Below, in pieces: positions 52,373-60,702 of a stretch of DNA of 64,000 nucleotides; position 1 is the stretch's first letter; every line of letters starts with the position of its first letter. The DNA lies in the NCBI GenBank assembly GCA_934162445.1, contig CAKPIT010000002.1, positions 62,001 to 126,000 of the forward strand, read 5' to 3'. Origin of the DNA: an uncultured Bacilli bacterium (GTDB taxonomy: Bacteria; Bacillota_I; Bacilli_A; RF39; UBA660). The position numbers and the translations under genes are program-made. The notes beneath the pieces are model-generated. The model saw only the letters and a program-made list of their open reading frames with translations. It ran no database searches and was not told the DNA's origin.

Positions 52373-53591
52373 AAATATTATAGGAAGAGAAGTTTTAGAT
52401 TCAAGGGGTAATCCAACAGTTGAAGTGGATGTTTATCTTGAAAATGGAGTTATGGGGCGTGCTATAGTTCCATCTGGGGCTTCCACAGGTGAAAGAGAAG
52501 CTTTAGAGTTACGTGATTTAGATAAAACTCGGTTTGGAGGCAAAGGGGTTTTAAAGGCTGTTAATAATGTAAATACTGTTTTACATGATAATATAATTGG
52601 TATGGAAGTTGAAGACCAAAGAACAATTGACGAAGCTATGATAAAACTTGATGGTACTAAGACTAAGAGTAATTTAGGAGCGAATGCTATACTTGGTGTT
52701 TCTATGGCATGTTTAAAAGCTGCTGCTAATAATAGTGGGAAACCTTTATATGCTTATGTTGGGAATGGTAGGACTTTACCGGTTCCAATGATGAATATTA
52801 TTAATGGTGGGGCTCATGCGGATAATTCTCTTGATTTTCAAGAATATATGATTATTCCGCAAAGAGATACTATTCATGAAAGAGTAAGAGTTGGGGCGGA
52901 AGTGTTTCATTCTTTGAAAAATGTTTTGAGGGAAAAAGGTTATGCTACAGCAGTGGGGGATGAAGGAGGTTTTGCTCCTGATTTAAAGAATAATAAAGAA
53001 GGTTTTGAATTAATTACTGAGGCAGTTAAAAGAGCTGGTTATAAACCATATGATGATGTTTGTTATGCTATTGATGTTGCAGCTAGTGAATTTTATTGTG
53101 ATGGAAGATATCATTTAGATGGTGAAGGGAAAGTATTAACGACTGATGAGTTAATTAATTATTATAAAGATTTAGTAAATACTTATCCAATTATTTCAAT
53201 TGAAGATCCAGTTGATGAAAATGATTGGGAAGGATTTAGTAAAGTAACGAAAGAATTAGGCGATAAGATTCAACTAGTTGGAGATGATTTGTTTGTTACT
53301 AATAAAGAATATCTTCAAAAAGGAATTGATAATAAAGCTGGTAATGCTATTCTTTTAAAGGTTAATCAGATTGGTACGGTTACGGAAACATTAGAGACAA
53401 TTGCTCTTGCTAAGAGTCAGGGTTATAAAACTATTATTTCACATCGAAGTGGAGAAACAGAAGATACGACAATTGCTGATTTAGCCGTTGGTCTTGATTT
53501 AGGACAAATTAAGACTGGTTCTATGTCAAGAACAGATCGAATTTGTAAATATAATCAATTAATGAGAATAGAAGAAGCAATAAATAACTAG
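52362..53591 (+). CDS. eno: Enolase
   Basis: Converts 2-phosphoglycerate to phosphoenolpyruvate in glycolysis. The 409-aa protein has REVLDSRGNPTVEVDVY, PSGASTGEREALELRD, the substrate loop, NIINGGAHADNSLDFQEYMI, VGDEGGFAPDL, IEDPVDENDWEGF, VGDDLFVTN and SHRSGETEDTTIADLAVG with the metal ligands and the catalytic Lys in LLKVNQIG. It is about 20 residues shorter than the Bacillus enzyme. AAGGAGAAGG precedes the ATG. Its coupling to murD is unusual, since eno normally ends the glycolytic gapA-pgk-tpi-pgm operon. Confidence 0.97.
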   Translation: MKIKNIIGREVLDSRGNPTVEVDVYLENGVMGRAIVPSGASTGEREALELRDLDKTRFGGKGVLKAVNNVNTVLHDNIIGMEVEDQRTIDEAMIKLDGTKTKSNLGANAILGVSMACLKAAANNSGKPLYAYVGNGRTLPVPMMNIINGGAHADNSLDFQEYMIIPQRDTIHERVRVGAEVFHSLKNVLREKGYATAVGDEGGFAPDLKNNKEGFELITEAVKRAGYKPYDDVCYAIDVAASEFYCDGRYHLDGEGKVLTTDELINYYKDLVNTYPIISIEDPVDENDWEGFSKVTKELGDKIQLVGDDLFVTNKEYLQKGIDNKAGNAILLKVNQIGTVTETLETIALAKSQGYKTIISHRSGETEDTTIADLAVGLDLGQIKTGSMSRTDRICKYNQLMRIEEAINN

Positions 53592-53598
53592 ATAATAT

Positions 53599-53627
53599 TT
53601 GCATTCTTTACTTTAATATGGTATTAT
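53599..53627 (+). promoter_or_regulatory. Promoter of secG
   Basis: TTGCAT (53599-53604) and TATTAT (53622-53627) with a 17-base spacer. Confidence 0.5.
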
Positions 53628-53654
53628 AGTGTTGATTTGTTTGGAGGTATTGAA

Positions 53655-53870
53655 ATGAAAGCTTTATTACTTGTTGTATCTATATTGTTAATTATCATTG
53701 TATTATTACAAAGTGGTAAAAGTGAAGATGCTGCTCAAATATTTTCTGGTAATTCAAGTGATTTATTTAAAAATAGAAAAGAGCGTGGTAGTGATTTAGT
53801 CATTACAAGAATAACGATGATATTAGGATTTGTTTTCTTTGCTATTTGCTTAGTATATTCATTTATATAG
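53655..53870 (+). CDS. secG: Preprotein translocase subunit SecG
   Basis: A 71-aa component of the SecYEG channel with two transmembrane segments (about 2-18 and 50-70) and the loop LLQSGKSEDAAQIFSGNSSDLF, here in parts (LLQSGKSEDA and FSGNSSDLF), containing the SecG-type Gly-Ser-rich stretch. The frame is open from 53637, but GGAGG (53643-53647) precedes the ATG at 53655. It stands between eno and rnr, as in Bacillus (secG-yvaK-rnr). Confidence 0.92.
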   Translation: MKALLLVVSILLIIIVLLQSGKSEDAAQIFSGNSSDLFKNRKERGSDLVITRITMILGFVFFAICLVYSFI

Positions 53871-53878
53871 GAAATATT

Positions 53879-53908
53879 AAAGTCATTGTCAAAACAATGT
53901 CTTTTTTC
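53879..53908 (+). terminator. Terminator of secG
   Basis: AAAGTCATTGT pairs with ACAATGTCTTT (one mismatch) around CAAA, followed by a T run. Confidence 0.75.
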
Positions 53909-53962
53909 TTTTATTTTTAGGAAAAATAGAGTAAACTTATATTAGAAATAGAAGGTGAAATG

Positions 53963-56059
53963 ATGGAAGAGAGAATTATTAATATATTAAAAGAAGCAGG
54001 TAAAAGTCTTAGTGTTTTTGAAATAGAGGAAAAACTTGGGACTAGTAATTTGGAAGAGTTATTGATTGTTTTAAATAAACTAGAAGTGGAAACTAAAATT
54101 TATCATACTAATAAAGATAAATATATGTTGTTTGAAGATAGTCATTTACTTAAGGGTACTTTGCATTCTAATAAAAAGGGATTTGGATTTGTGGATGTTG
54201 ATAATAGCGATGTTGATATTTATATTCCTAAGGAAAATATAAATGGGGCTTTACATGGGGATTTGGTAGTTGTTGAGCTTTCTAATAAAAAGAAAATAGG
54301 TAGATGTGAAGGTAGAATTGTTAAAGTTTTAAAACATGAGAGTAATACTTATGTAGGAGAAATTAATTTTAAAAATGATGTTGGTATTGTTAAGCTTGAT
54401 GAAGATAAGGTTAATCTTGAGGTTTTAATTAATAGAGAAGATAGTCTTAATGCGGTTGATGGTCATAAAGTAATTGTGGAAATTATTAAAAGAATAAGTA
54501 ATGTTAAGGCTTTGGGGAAAGTTATTAAAATTATTGGACATAAAAATGATCCCGGGGTTGATATTTTATCAATAGTTTATAAATATGGTATTAGTGTTAA
54601 CTTTGATGATGAAGTTATGGAAGAAGTCAAGAATTTACCAATGGAAGTTAAAGAGAGTGACTTAAAAGGAAGAAAAGATTTACGGGATGAAGTAATTTTT
54701 ACTATTGATGGTGATGATACTAAAGATATTGATGATGCCGTTAGTATTAAGAAAAATAGTGATGGAACGTATACACTTGGAGTTCATATTGCGGATGTTT
54801 CATATTATGTTAAAGAGGATAGTCCGTTAGATAAAGAGGCCCTTGAGAGGGGAACGTCTGTTTATTTGGTGGATCGAGTTATTCCTATGCTTCCTCATGA
54901 ATTATCTAATGGAATTTGTTCTTTGAATCCTAATGTAGATAGATTAGCTATTAGTTGTGTTATGAAGTATGATGATACTGGTAAATTGCTTGATTATGAT
55001 ATTTTTCCTAGTGTGATTAGATCAAGAATTCAAATGACTTATAAAAAGGTTAATAATATTTTACTTAATAATATTATTGATCCAGATTATAAGGATTATG
55101 TTGATGATTTGTTCCTTATGGAAGAGTTAGCTGGTATTCTTCGAAAAATGAAGATAAAAAGAGGTTATTTGGATTTTGATACTAATGAGGCTAAAATATT
55201 AGTTGATGAAAATTGTCATCCATATGAGATAACTAAAAGAGTTCAAAGTGCCGGTGAAAATTTAATAGAAGATTTTATGATTGCTGCTAATGAGTGTGTG
55301 GCTACTCATATATATAATATGGATTTACCGTTTATTTACCGGGTTCATGAGAGTCCAAAGGAAGAGAGAATTAGAGAATTTTTAGGATTTTTAAGTAATA
55401 TGGGGTATAGTATTCCGGGAGATATAAAAGGAATTAATAAACCACTAACTATTCAAAGGTTACTTGATTTTGTACATGATAAAAAAGAAGGAGAAATTTT
55501 ATCTACTTTATTGTTGAGATGTATGCAAAAAGCAGTTTATTTACCTACTAATTTGGGACATTTTGGATTAGGTAGTAAGTGTTATACACATTTTACATCA
55601 CCAATTAGAAGATATCCTGATACGACGGTTCATAGATTACTTAGAACTTATTTGTTTAATCATCATATTGATTCTTATACGGTTAGAAAGAATCAAGAAA
55701 AGCTTATTTTTATTGCTGATCATTCGAGTGCTAAGGAAAGAGCTTCTGTCGATTGTGAGAGGGAAGTTGAAGATATGAAGATGGCTGAGTATATGGAAGA
55801 TCATATTGGTGAAGAGTATGAAGGTATGATTTCTTCTGTGATGTCATTTGGTATGTTTGTTGAACTTGATAATTTAGTGGAAGGATTAGTACCAGTTAGA
55901 AATATGAATGATTATTTTGTCTTTGATGAAGCAAGAATGTCTTTAACAGGAGAAAGAAGTAAGGTGAGATATACAATTGGTGAGAGGGTTTTGGTTAAAG
56001 TGGTAGCAGCTTCTAAGGAGGCTAAGACTATTGATTTTCAAATTATTAGGAAACTTTGA
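53963..56059 (+). CDS. rnr: Ribonuclease R
   Basis: A 698-aa processive 3'-5' exoribonuclease that degrades structured RNA and, with SmpB and tmRNA, mRNA from stalled ribosomes. Domains: N-terminal winged helix (about 1-60), cold-shock domains (about 63-215, GTLHSNKKGFGFV), the RNB catalytic domain with TIDGDDTKDIDDAVS near 245 and SPIRRYPDTTVHRLL near 545, and a C-terminal S1 domain (about 615-690, EYEGMISSVMSFGMFVEL). Both ATG 53960 and 53963 are possible; GGTGAA three bases before 53963 favours the latter. Confidence 0.96.
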   Translation: MEERIINILKEAGKSLSVFEIEEKLGTSNLEELLIVLNKLEVETKIYHTNKDKYMLFEDSHLLKGTLHSNKKGFGFVDVDNSDVDIYIPKENINGALHGDLVVVELSNKKKIGRCEGRIVKVLKHESNTYVGEINFKNDVGIVKLDEDKVNLEVLINREDSLNAVDGHKVIVEIIKRISNVKALGKVIKIIGHKNDPGVDILSIVYKYGISVNFDDEVMEEVKNLPMEVKESDLKGRKDLRDEVIFTIDGDDTKDIDDAVSIKKNSDGTYTLGVHIADVSYYVKEDSPLDKEALERGTSVYLVDRVIPMLPHELSNGICSLNPNVDRLAISCVMKYDDTGKLLDYDIFPSVIRSRIQMTYKKVNNILLNNIIDPDYKDYVDDLFLMEELAGILRKMKIKRGYLDFDTNEAKILVDENCHPYEITKRVQSAGENLIEDFMIAANECVATHIYNMDLPFIYRVHESPKEERIREFLGFLSNMGYSIPGDIKGINKPLTIQRLLDFVHDKKEGEILSTLLLRCMQKAVYLPTNLGHFGLGSKCYTHFTSPIRRYPDTTVHRLLRTYLFNHHIDSYTVRKNQEKLIFIADHSSAKERASVDCEREVEDMKMAEYMEDHIGEEYEGMISSVMSFGMFVELDNLVEGLVPVRNMNDYFVFDEARMSLTGERSKVRYTIGERVLVKVVAASKEAKTIDFQIIRKL

Positions 56060-56062
56060 TTT

Positions 56063-57223
56063 ATGAAAAAAAGAAGATTAACGAAGTTTGGAAAATTTAT
56101 TATTGTATTTACGATTTGTTTCTTATTTGGATCTAGTCTTTCTTTTTATTGTTTGTTAAGAAAAAGTGTAAAGGCTTCTAAAAAAAGTTCTCCTAAAACT
56201 GAAGTTGTGTCTAAGAAAGAGATGGATGTTTCATTAGTAATGGTTGGTGATGCTTTAATTCATGATACTATCTATAATGATGCTTATAGTGATTATGGAT
56301 ATGATTTTAAACCAATGTTAAGAATGATTAAACCGATTGTTGCTAAATATGATTTGAAGTATTATAATCAAGAGACGGTTTTAGGAGGGACTTCCTTAGG
56401 ATTATCTAGTTATCCAAGATTTAACTCTCCTTATGAAGTTGGTGATGCTTTTATTGATTCTTCTTTCAATTTGGTGTCACTTGCCACTAATCATACGATG
56501 GATAAGGGTGAAGAGGGGGCTCTTAATTCTTACCATTATTTTCAAAAATATAAAGATGTGTATACAGCAGGCAGTTATGATTCTTTTGAGGCTAGAAATA
56601 AGGTGGTTATTAAGGAAATAAAAGGAATTAAGTATGCTTTTTTCGCTTATACAACATGGACTAATGGTCTTAGTACTCCTGAAGGAAAAGAATATCTTAA
56701 TAATGTTTATAGTGATGAAGTAGCAAAAAATGATATTTTAAAGGTTAAAGATAAAGTTGATGTTATTATTGTAGCTATGCACTGGGGAATTGAATACAGT
56801 ACTGATATTAGTAGTGATCAGGAACGAATAGCTAATTATTTGGCTAGTCTTGGGGTTAATATTATTATTGGTAGTCATCCTCATGTAGTGGAACCCATTG
56901 ATTTTATTGGAAATACTATGGTAGTATATTCATTAGGTAATTTTATATCTGATCAGGATACGACTTTAAAACTTACTGGGTTGATGGCTAGTGTTGATAT
57001 TCATAAAGAAGTTAATGATGATAAGGTGACGATTGAGTTAAGAAATCCACAGGCAGAACTTTTGTATACTTCTTCAGCTAAAAGTGGTAAAAGAAACTTT
57101 GTGGTTTATCCTTATACAGAATTAACGGATGAAATATTACCTAATTATAAAACTTATTATAATCAATATAAAAGTATCGTTTTAGCGAAAAATCAAAATA
57201 TTAAGATGCCGGTAATAGAGTGA
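56063..57223 (+). CDS. CapA-family extracellular metallophosphatase-like protein
   Basis: A 386-aa protein with an N-terminal transmembrane anchor (about 10-29) and a CapA/YwtB domain: VSLVMVGDALIHDTIY (metal-binding GD), YNQETVLGG, VSLATNHTMDKG with the conserved NH, VIIVAMHWGIEYS, and IIGSHPHVVEPIDFIGNTMVVYSLGNFISDQ with the GSHPH motif, given in parts. CapA is part of poly-gamma-glutamate capsule systems, but no capBC genes are nearby, so a separate phosphoesterase role is equally possible. It lies between rnr and smpB, four bases after rnr. Confidence 0.87.
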   Translation: MKKRRLTKFGKFIIVFTICFLFGSSLSFYCLLRKSVKASKKSSPKTEVVSKKEMDVSLVMVGDALIHDTIYNDAYSDYGYDFKPMLRMIKPIVAKYDLKYYNQETVLGGTSLGLSSYPRFNSPYEVGDAFIDSSFNLVSLATNHTMDKGEEGALNSYHYFQKYKDVYTAGSYDSFEARNKVVIKEIKGIKYAFFAYTTWTNGLSTPEGKEYLNNVYSDEVAKNDILKVKDKVDVIIVAMHWGIEYSTDISSDQERIANYLASLGVNIIIGSHPHVVEPIDFIGNTMVVYSLGNFISDQDTTLKLTGLMASVDIHKEVNDDKVTIELRNPQAELLYTSSAKSGKRNFVVYPYTELTDEILPNYKTYYNQYKSIVLAKNQNIKMPVIE

Positions 57224-57233
57224 GGTGATAGAT

Positions 57234-57671
57234 GTGGAAATTGTTAATAGAAGAGCAAGACATGATTATTTTATTTTAAATGAAATAGAATGTGGAATTG
57301 TATTAAAGGGAACAGAAATTAAATCTATTAGGCTAGGAAATACTAATATAAAAGATAGTTATGCAATTGTAAGAAAAGGGGAAGTCTATCTTTTAAATAT
57401 GTTTATAGCTCCTTATAAAGAGGGAAATATTTTTAATCATGATGAAATGAGGACAAGAAAGCTTTTGTTGCATAAAAAGGAAATTAAGAGGCTTGATGAT
57501 AAAATTAAATTAGAAGGATATACCCTTGTTCCTTTGAAACTTTATTTTGTTAGAGGAAGAGCGAAGGTTTTACTTGGTCTTTGTAAAGGTAGAAAAAATT
57601 ATGATAAAAGAGAAATGATTAAGGAAAGAGACATTAAAAGAAATATAGCTAAAGATATCAAGTATAAGTAG
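57234..57671 (+). CDS. smpB: SsrA-binding protein SmpB
   Basis: A 145-aa OB-fold protein that delivers tmRNA to stalled ribosomes. It begins EIVNRRARHDYFI, has GIVLKGTEIKSIRLGNTNIKDSYA, PYKEGN, RTRKLLLHKKEI, LVPLKLYFVRGRAKVLLGLCKGRKNYDKRE and a basic tail RDIKRNIAKDIKYK that enters the mRNA channel; longer runs are quoted in pieces. The start is a GTG at 57234, four bases after GGTGAT (57224-57229), preferred over an upstream in-frame GTG. The tmRNA gene follows 44 bases later. Confidence 0.95.
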   Translation: MEIVNRRARHDYFILNEIECGIVLKGTEIKSIRLGNTNIKDSYAIVRKGEVYLLNMFIAPYKEGNIFNHDEMRTRKLLLHKKEIKRLDDKIKLEGYTLVPLKLYFVRGRAKVLLGLCKGRKNYDKREMIKERDIKRNIAKDIKYK

Positions 57672-57674
57672 AAT

Positions 57675-57703
57675 TGGACAGATGCCTTTATTTATGATAT
57701 AAT
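57675..57703 (+). promoter_or_regulatory. Promoter of the tmRNA gene
   Basis: TGGACA (57675-57680) and perfect TATAAT (57698-57703) with a 17-base spacer, a few bases before the mature 5' end. Confidence 0.65.
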
Positions 57704-57715
57704 TAGCTTGTATTT

Positions 57716-58099
57716 GGGGATGAAATGGTTTCGACAGGAATAATGGAACATAAACGGCAAGTCGAGTTGTTTACGTTACAAACTAACAAATAATAACTGG
57801 AAACAGTATAAAAACAGCATTTGCTAATTTATTTGGTAAAAGAACTCCAGAATTAGCTTTAGCCTAGTTTAGGTAGATGCACTGCTTATTCTTAATTTTC
57901 TACGTTAAGATGTAGTGGTTTATATTTAGTAGAATATAGTTATAGAATGTCTTGGCTATAACTGAATTATTAAGACTTGAATTGATTTATAGTTGATGAT
58001 TACTAAGAATTAATTTGAAATTTGCTTAATCATCTAAACTTGTAGATGTTTATGAGGATTTATTTTTGGACAGGAGTTCAACTCTCCTCATCTCCACCA
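57716..58099 (+). ncRNA. ssrA: tmRNA (ssrA)
   Basis: The 5' end GGGGATGA pairs with TCATCTCC just before the encoded CCA at the 3' end, forming the acceptor stem; GGTTTCGACAGG and GGAGTTCAACTCTCC form the tRNA-like T-arm and D-like parts. The tag frame ends at TAG 57865-57867 and the last codons read GKRTPELALA. A resume codon GCA at 57817 would give the 16-residue tag AFANLFGKRTPELALA; the exact resume codon is inferred. It follows smpB, as is common. Confidence 0.96.
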
Positions 58100-58169
58100 A
58101 ATTGATAGGAAACTCGAATTTTTCGATTTAAAAATATAAAGATTTGATAAAAGGATACTTTTATGTTAT
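58100..58169 (+). other. Short spacer after the tmRNA gene with a weak hairpin
   Basis: TCGAA pairs with TTCGA around TTT at about 58114-58126 followed by TTTAAAA, a possible weak terminator for the tmRNA. I see nothing else here. Confidence 0.35.
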
Positions 58170-58289
58170 TGGTATATAGATGAATTAAAAAATGTTGATA
58201 GATTGTATTCATCTAATTATGTTAGAGCAATATCAACTGCTAAATATATAGCTAAAAATAATAATATTGATATTTGTGTAGTTGTCAAT
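58170..58289 (+). pseudogene. Fragment of a histidine-phosphatase-family gene
   Basis: One frame reads YIDELKNVDRLYSSNYVRAI followed by STAKYIAKNNNIDICVV, the segment with RAxxTA found in phosphoglycerate-mutase-like histidine phosphatases. The N-terminal RHG motif and the C-terminal part are missing and there is no start codon or ribosome-binding site. The fragment ends at the left inverted repeat of the element at 58290, so it was probably interrupted by that insertion and then decayed. Confidence 0.6.
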
Positions 58290-58704
58290 GATGTGACACC
58301 CAAAATAAATCAGAAAAAATATTAATCCTAGAAACTTGAAGTATTTCGTGCTTCTATTATTTTTATTCTTTTTTCAAGTGGAGAAGGGCATCTCAATACT
58401 TGCATAGGATATTGTTAGAACGTTTTAAATAAGTTTTCATTTGATGCTTTAAATCTTTGTAAGAATAGAATTTTAAATAATTATAAAATCTATTAATGAT
58501 TCTTTTGTTCCATTAAATTTTTTATTCCATCTCATTAATGATGATTTAGATATTCTATATAATTTGTAGTATAATACTTTGTGTTTATTTCATGCGGTAT
58601 ATAACGTTGATTTTGTGATATACTTGTCATAAGCAATAAGTCCTTTCTATATTTTAATATTTTATCGGATTTTTTGCTTTTTTTTATATGTGTGGTGTCA
58701 CATC
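58290..58704 (-). mobile_element. Internally deleted insertion sequence with terminal inverted repeats
   Basis: Perfect 11-base inverted repeats, GATGTGACACC (58290-58300) and GGTGTCACATC (58694-58704), bound 415 bases. The minus strand between them holds pieces of a DDE transposase in different frames: near the right end RYIPHEINTK and KSSLMRWNKKFNGTKESL (the N-terminal helix-turn-helix region of IS481/integrase-like transposases), and near the left end TYLKRSNN then YPMQVLRCPSPLEK (its C-terminus). The catalytic middle is absent. AAT flanks both ends and may be a three-base target duplication. Confidence 0.7.
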
Positions 58705-58737
58705 AATTGTAACGCTATATTATTCAAAATACAAAAT

Positions 58738-58760
58738 AGGAAACTTAGTTTTCTTTTTTT
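58738..58760 (+). terminator. Terminator before tRNA-Thr
   Basis: AGGAAAC pairs with GTTTTCT around TTA, followed by T (58754-58760). Confidence 0.7.
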
Positions 58761-58791
58761 ATTACTTGTGTTATACTAATATTATTAATTT

Positions 58792-58867
58792 GCCGACTTA
58801 GCTCAGTTGGTAGAGCAACTCATTCGTAATGAGTAGGTCGAAGGTTCAAGTCCTTTAGTCGGCACCA
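58792..58867 (+). tRNA. tRNA-Thr (anticodon CGT)
   Basis: The acceptor stem GCCGACT pairs with AGTCGGC, the D-arm is GCTCAGTTGGTAGAGC, the anticodon stem ACTCA/TGAGT encloses TTCGTAA with anticodon CGT (threonine, codon ACG), and the T-arm contains GGTTCAAGTCC. CCA is encoded at 58865-58867. It is preceded by TATACT and followed by a terminator, so it is a single-gene unit. Confidence 0.97.
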
Positions 58868-58881
58868 TATGTTATTAGATG

Positions 58882-58905
58882 GATCAATATTTATTGATCT
58901 TTTTT
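58882..58905 (+). terminator. Terminator of tRNA-Thr
   Basis: GATCAATA pairs with TATTGATC around TT, then six T. Confidence 0.88.
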
Positions 58906-58947
58906 GGTGTTTTAATATTTATATGTTAAAATAATAGTGGAGGTATT

Positions 58948-60150
58948 ATGGAAAAAGAAAGAATGAGAGTTAGTATTTTACCTAATCAGTTCTTAGGAAG
59001 TGATGGGGTTTTTGATAAAGAGGGGGCTATTAAACTTTCTGCTAAAATAGCAGGGGTTTGTTATGATAAATTAGGATTTAATAATCTTGTTAACGAACCA
59101 TTGGAAAAGACTAAAAGACGGGCTGATTTAACGCTTTCAATGGGACATTATAGTGTTTATGATCATATTTTTATAAGTTTTAATTTAGAAAATATTCCTA
59201 AGATGTTAGCAATGGTTTTAAACAATGAGAAACAGTATACGACTAGTGAGAAATCGGCTCGGTATACAAAAATTGTTAAAAATGAAGGATCTAATATTAC
59301 TTCTTTGGAGGAGGAACTTTATAATAAGTGGTTAGATATTTTTAAGTTTAAAATTAAAGATACTTATGGTGATGTTTTAAATGATTCTAAAATTGTTAAG
59401 TTGGCTCAAGAGAATGCAAGATATTTGGTAACGGTGTTTATGCCAACTGAGATGATTTATACTACATCGTTAAGACAAGTTAATAATTTAGCAGCTTTTA
59501 TGAAAGAATATATGGCTAATATTGATACAAATAGTAGTTTTGATAGGAAGCTTGCTGAATCTATGGGTGAATTGATAACTTGTTTTGATAAACTTAATGT
59601 TCTTGATGAAAGACTTATGAAAAATGAAAAAAATAGATGTTTATCTATTTTTGGTCATGATTTAGCTAATAAGCAAGAATATTTTGGTGATATTTATTCT
59701 ACTATATATATGGGATCTTTTGCTTCTTATGCTCAAGCTCAAAGACATAGAACCCTTTCTTATCAATTTGAAATGCTTGATGATAAAAAGTATTTTGTGC
59801 CACCTATTTTAGATGATGATGAAAAGTTAGTGAATGAATGGAATTGTGATATTAGAAGTGTTCATGAGGTTATACCACAAGGGGAGATGCTTTTAATAAG
59901 TGAAGTAGGAAAGTATGATGACTTTATCTTAAAAAGTAAAGAAAGATTATGTACTTCGGCACAACTTGAAATAATGTTACAGACTAGGAATACATTATTA
60001 AAATATAAGGAAGCATTAGAAAATACTAATAATCCACTTGCTGAAGATATTTTAAAATATTCACATGGGGCAAGATGTACATTTCCGGATTTTAAATGTC
60101 CTAATGATTGTAATTTTAAAGAAGGGAAGACTTTAGTAAGAAAAATTTAA
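58948..60150 (+). CDS. ThyX-like (flavin-dependent thymidylate synthase family) protein, two-lobed
   Basis: A 400-aa protein with two ThyX-like halves. The first contains MGHYSVYDHIFISFNLE and YTTSEKSARYTKI (about 97-109), matching the second part of the ThyX signature (S-x-RY) but without RHR. The second has QRHRTLSYQFEML (RHR near 266) and TSAQLEIML near 338, where ThyX has its AQ-E helix. It ends with a Cys cluster (RCTFPDFKCPNDC). Ordinary ThyX is 220-250 aa with one signature, RHRxxSxNExSxRY. Flavin-dependent dUMP methylation is likely by family, but the split signature makes activity uncertain. GGAGG precedes the ATG. Confidence 0.75.
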   Translation: MEKERMRVSILPNQFLGSDGVFDKEGAIKLSAKIAGVCYDKLGFNNLVNEPLEKTKRRADLTLSMGHYSVYDHIFISFNLENIPKMLAMVLNNEKQYTTSEKSARYTKIVKNEGSNITSLEEELYNKWLDIFKFKIKDTYGDVLNDSKIVKLAQENARYLVTVFMPTEMIYTTSLRQVNNLAAFMKEYMANIDTNSSFDRKLAESMGELITCFDKLNVLDERLMKNEKNRCLSIFGHDLANKQEYFGDIYSTIYMGSFASYAQAQRHRTLSYQFEMLDDKKYFVPPILDDDEKLVNEWNCDIRSVHEVIPQGEMLLISEVGKYDDFILKSKERLCTSAQLEIMLQTRNTLLKYKEALENTNNPLAEDILKYSHGARCTFPDFKCPNDCNFKEGKTLVRKI

Positions 60151-60186
60151 AATATTTTGACAATCTTTATTGTTAGTAATTCTTAG

Positions 60187-60215
60187 TTGAAAAAGAATTT
60201 ATAAAATGTTATGAT
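60187..60215 (+). promoter_or_regulatory. Promoter of the cdaA operon region
   Basis: TTGAAA (60187-60192) and TATGAT (60210-60215) with a 17-base spacer. Confidence 0.6.
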
Positions 60216-60247
60216 AGTAATAGAGAATAAAGGTGGTGTTTTTTGGA

Positions 60248-60685
60248 ATGGATAGTTTTGTTAAGTTTTTTAGGGATACACTTAATGGCCCTTTATATAT
60301 AGTAGTAGTAGTTATTTGTGTTATTTTGATTTTTGCTTGTATTGGTTATTTGGCTGAAAAGAGCATTAATGCTAAAAAGGAAAAGGAAAAGTATGCCGAT
60401 GTTAAAAATGATGATGTTGTTAATGTTAAACCACTAGAAGAGGTTAATAATGTTACGTCTTCTGTTTTTGAAGAGGGGAGTGCACCTAGTAGTGGTGTGA
60501 GTCAAGAAGTGGGGCAACAGGAAGTCGTTCAAGAGGTGGTTCCTACTACTCCTTTAAATGATAATACAAATAATGGTACAACTATGGGTCCTCAAGTAGT
60601 AACTTCTACTAACGTAGTTTCTGTTCCTGAGGTTTTAGTAACACCAACTGATGAAGTGGTTATACCCACTGTAGAGAATAAGTAG
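60248..60685 (+). CDS. Membrane protein with low-complexity C-terminal tail
   Basis: A 145-aa protein with one N-terminal transmembrane segment (about 14-36), a short charged stretch (about 40-55), and a long Val/Thr/Pro/Asn/Glu-rich disordered tail. The in-frame GTG at 60233 is a possible earlier start, because AAAGGTGG is 12 bases from the ATG at 60248. I recognise no domain. It is co-directional with cdaA-cdaR, 17 bases upstream, and may be an operon partner. Confidence 0.7.
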   Translation: MDSFVKFFRDTLNGPLYIVVVVICVILIFACIGYLAEKSINAKKEKEKYADVKNDDVVNVKPLEEVNNVTSSVFEEGSAPSSGVSQEVGQQEVVQEVVPTTPLNDNTNNGTTMGPQVVTSTNVVSVPEVLVTPTDEVVIPTVENK

Positions 60686-60702
60686 AGAAAAGGAGAGATT
60701 TT

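Noticed and set aside
53960..53965. ATG 53960 as the rnr start
   Set aside because: It would leave no space after GGTGAA. The next ATG at 53963 follows the spacing seen elsewhere, though the difference is only one residue.
58290..58325. Continuation of the histidine-phosphatase frame to the TAA at 58323
   Set aside because: After 58290 the sequence is the inverted repeat and inside of the IS, so the residues VTPKINQKKY belong to the element, not the phosphatase.
58705..58737. Sequence after the right inverted repeat as the rest of the histidine-phosphatase gene
   Set aside because: CNAILF loosely recalls the second His motif of that family, but the segment is too short and lacks the His, so I do not call it.
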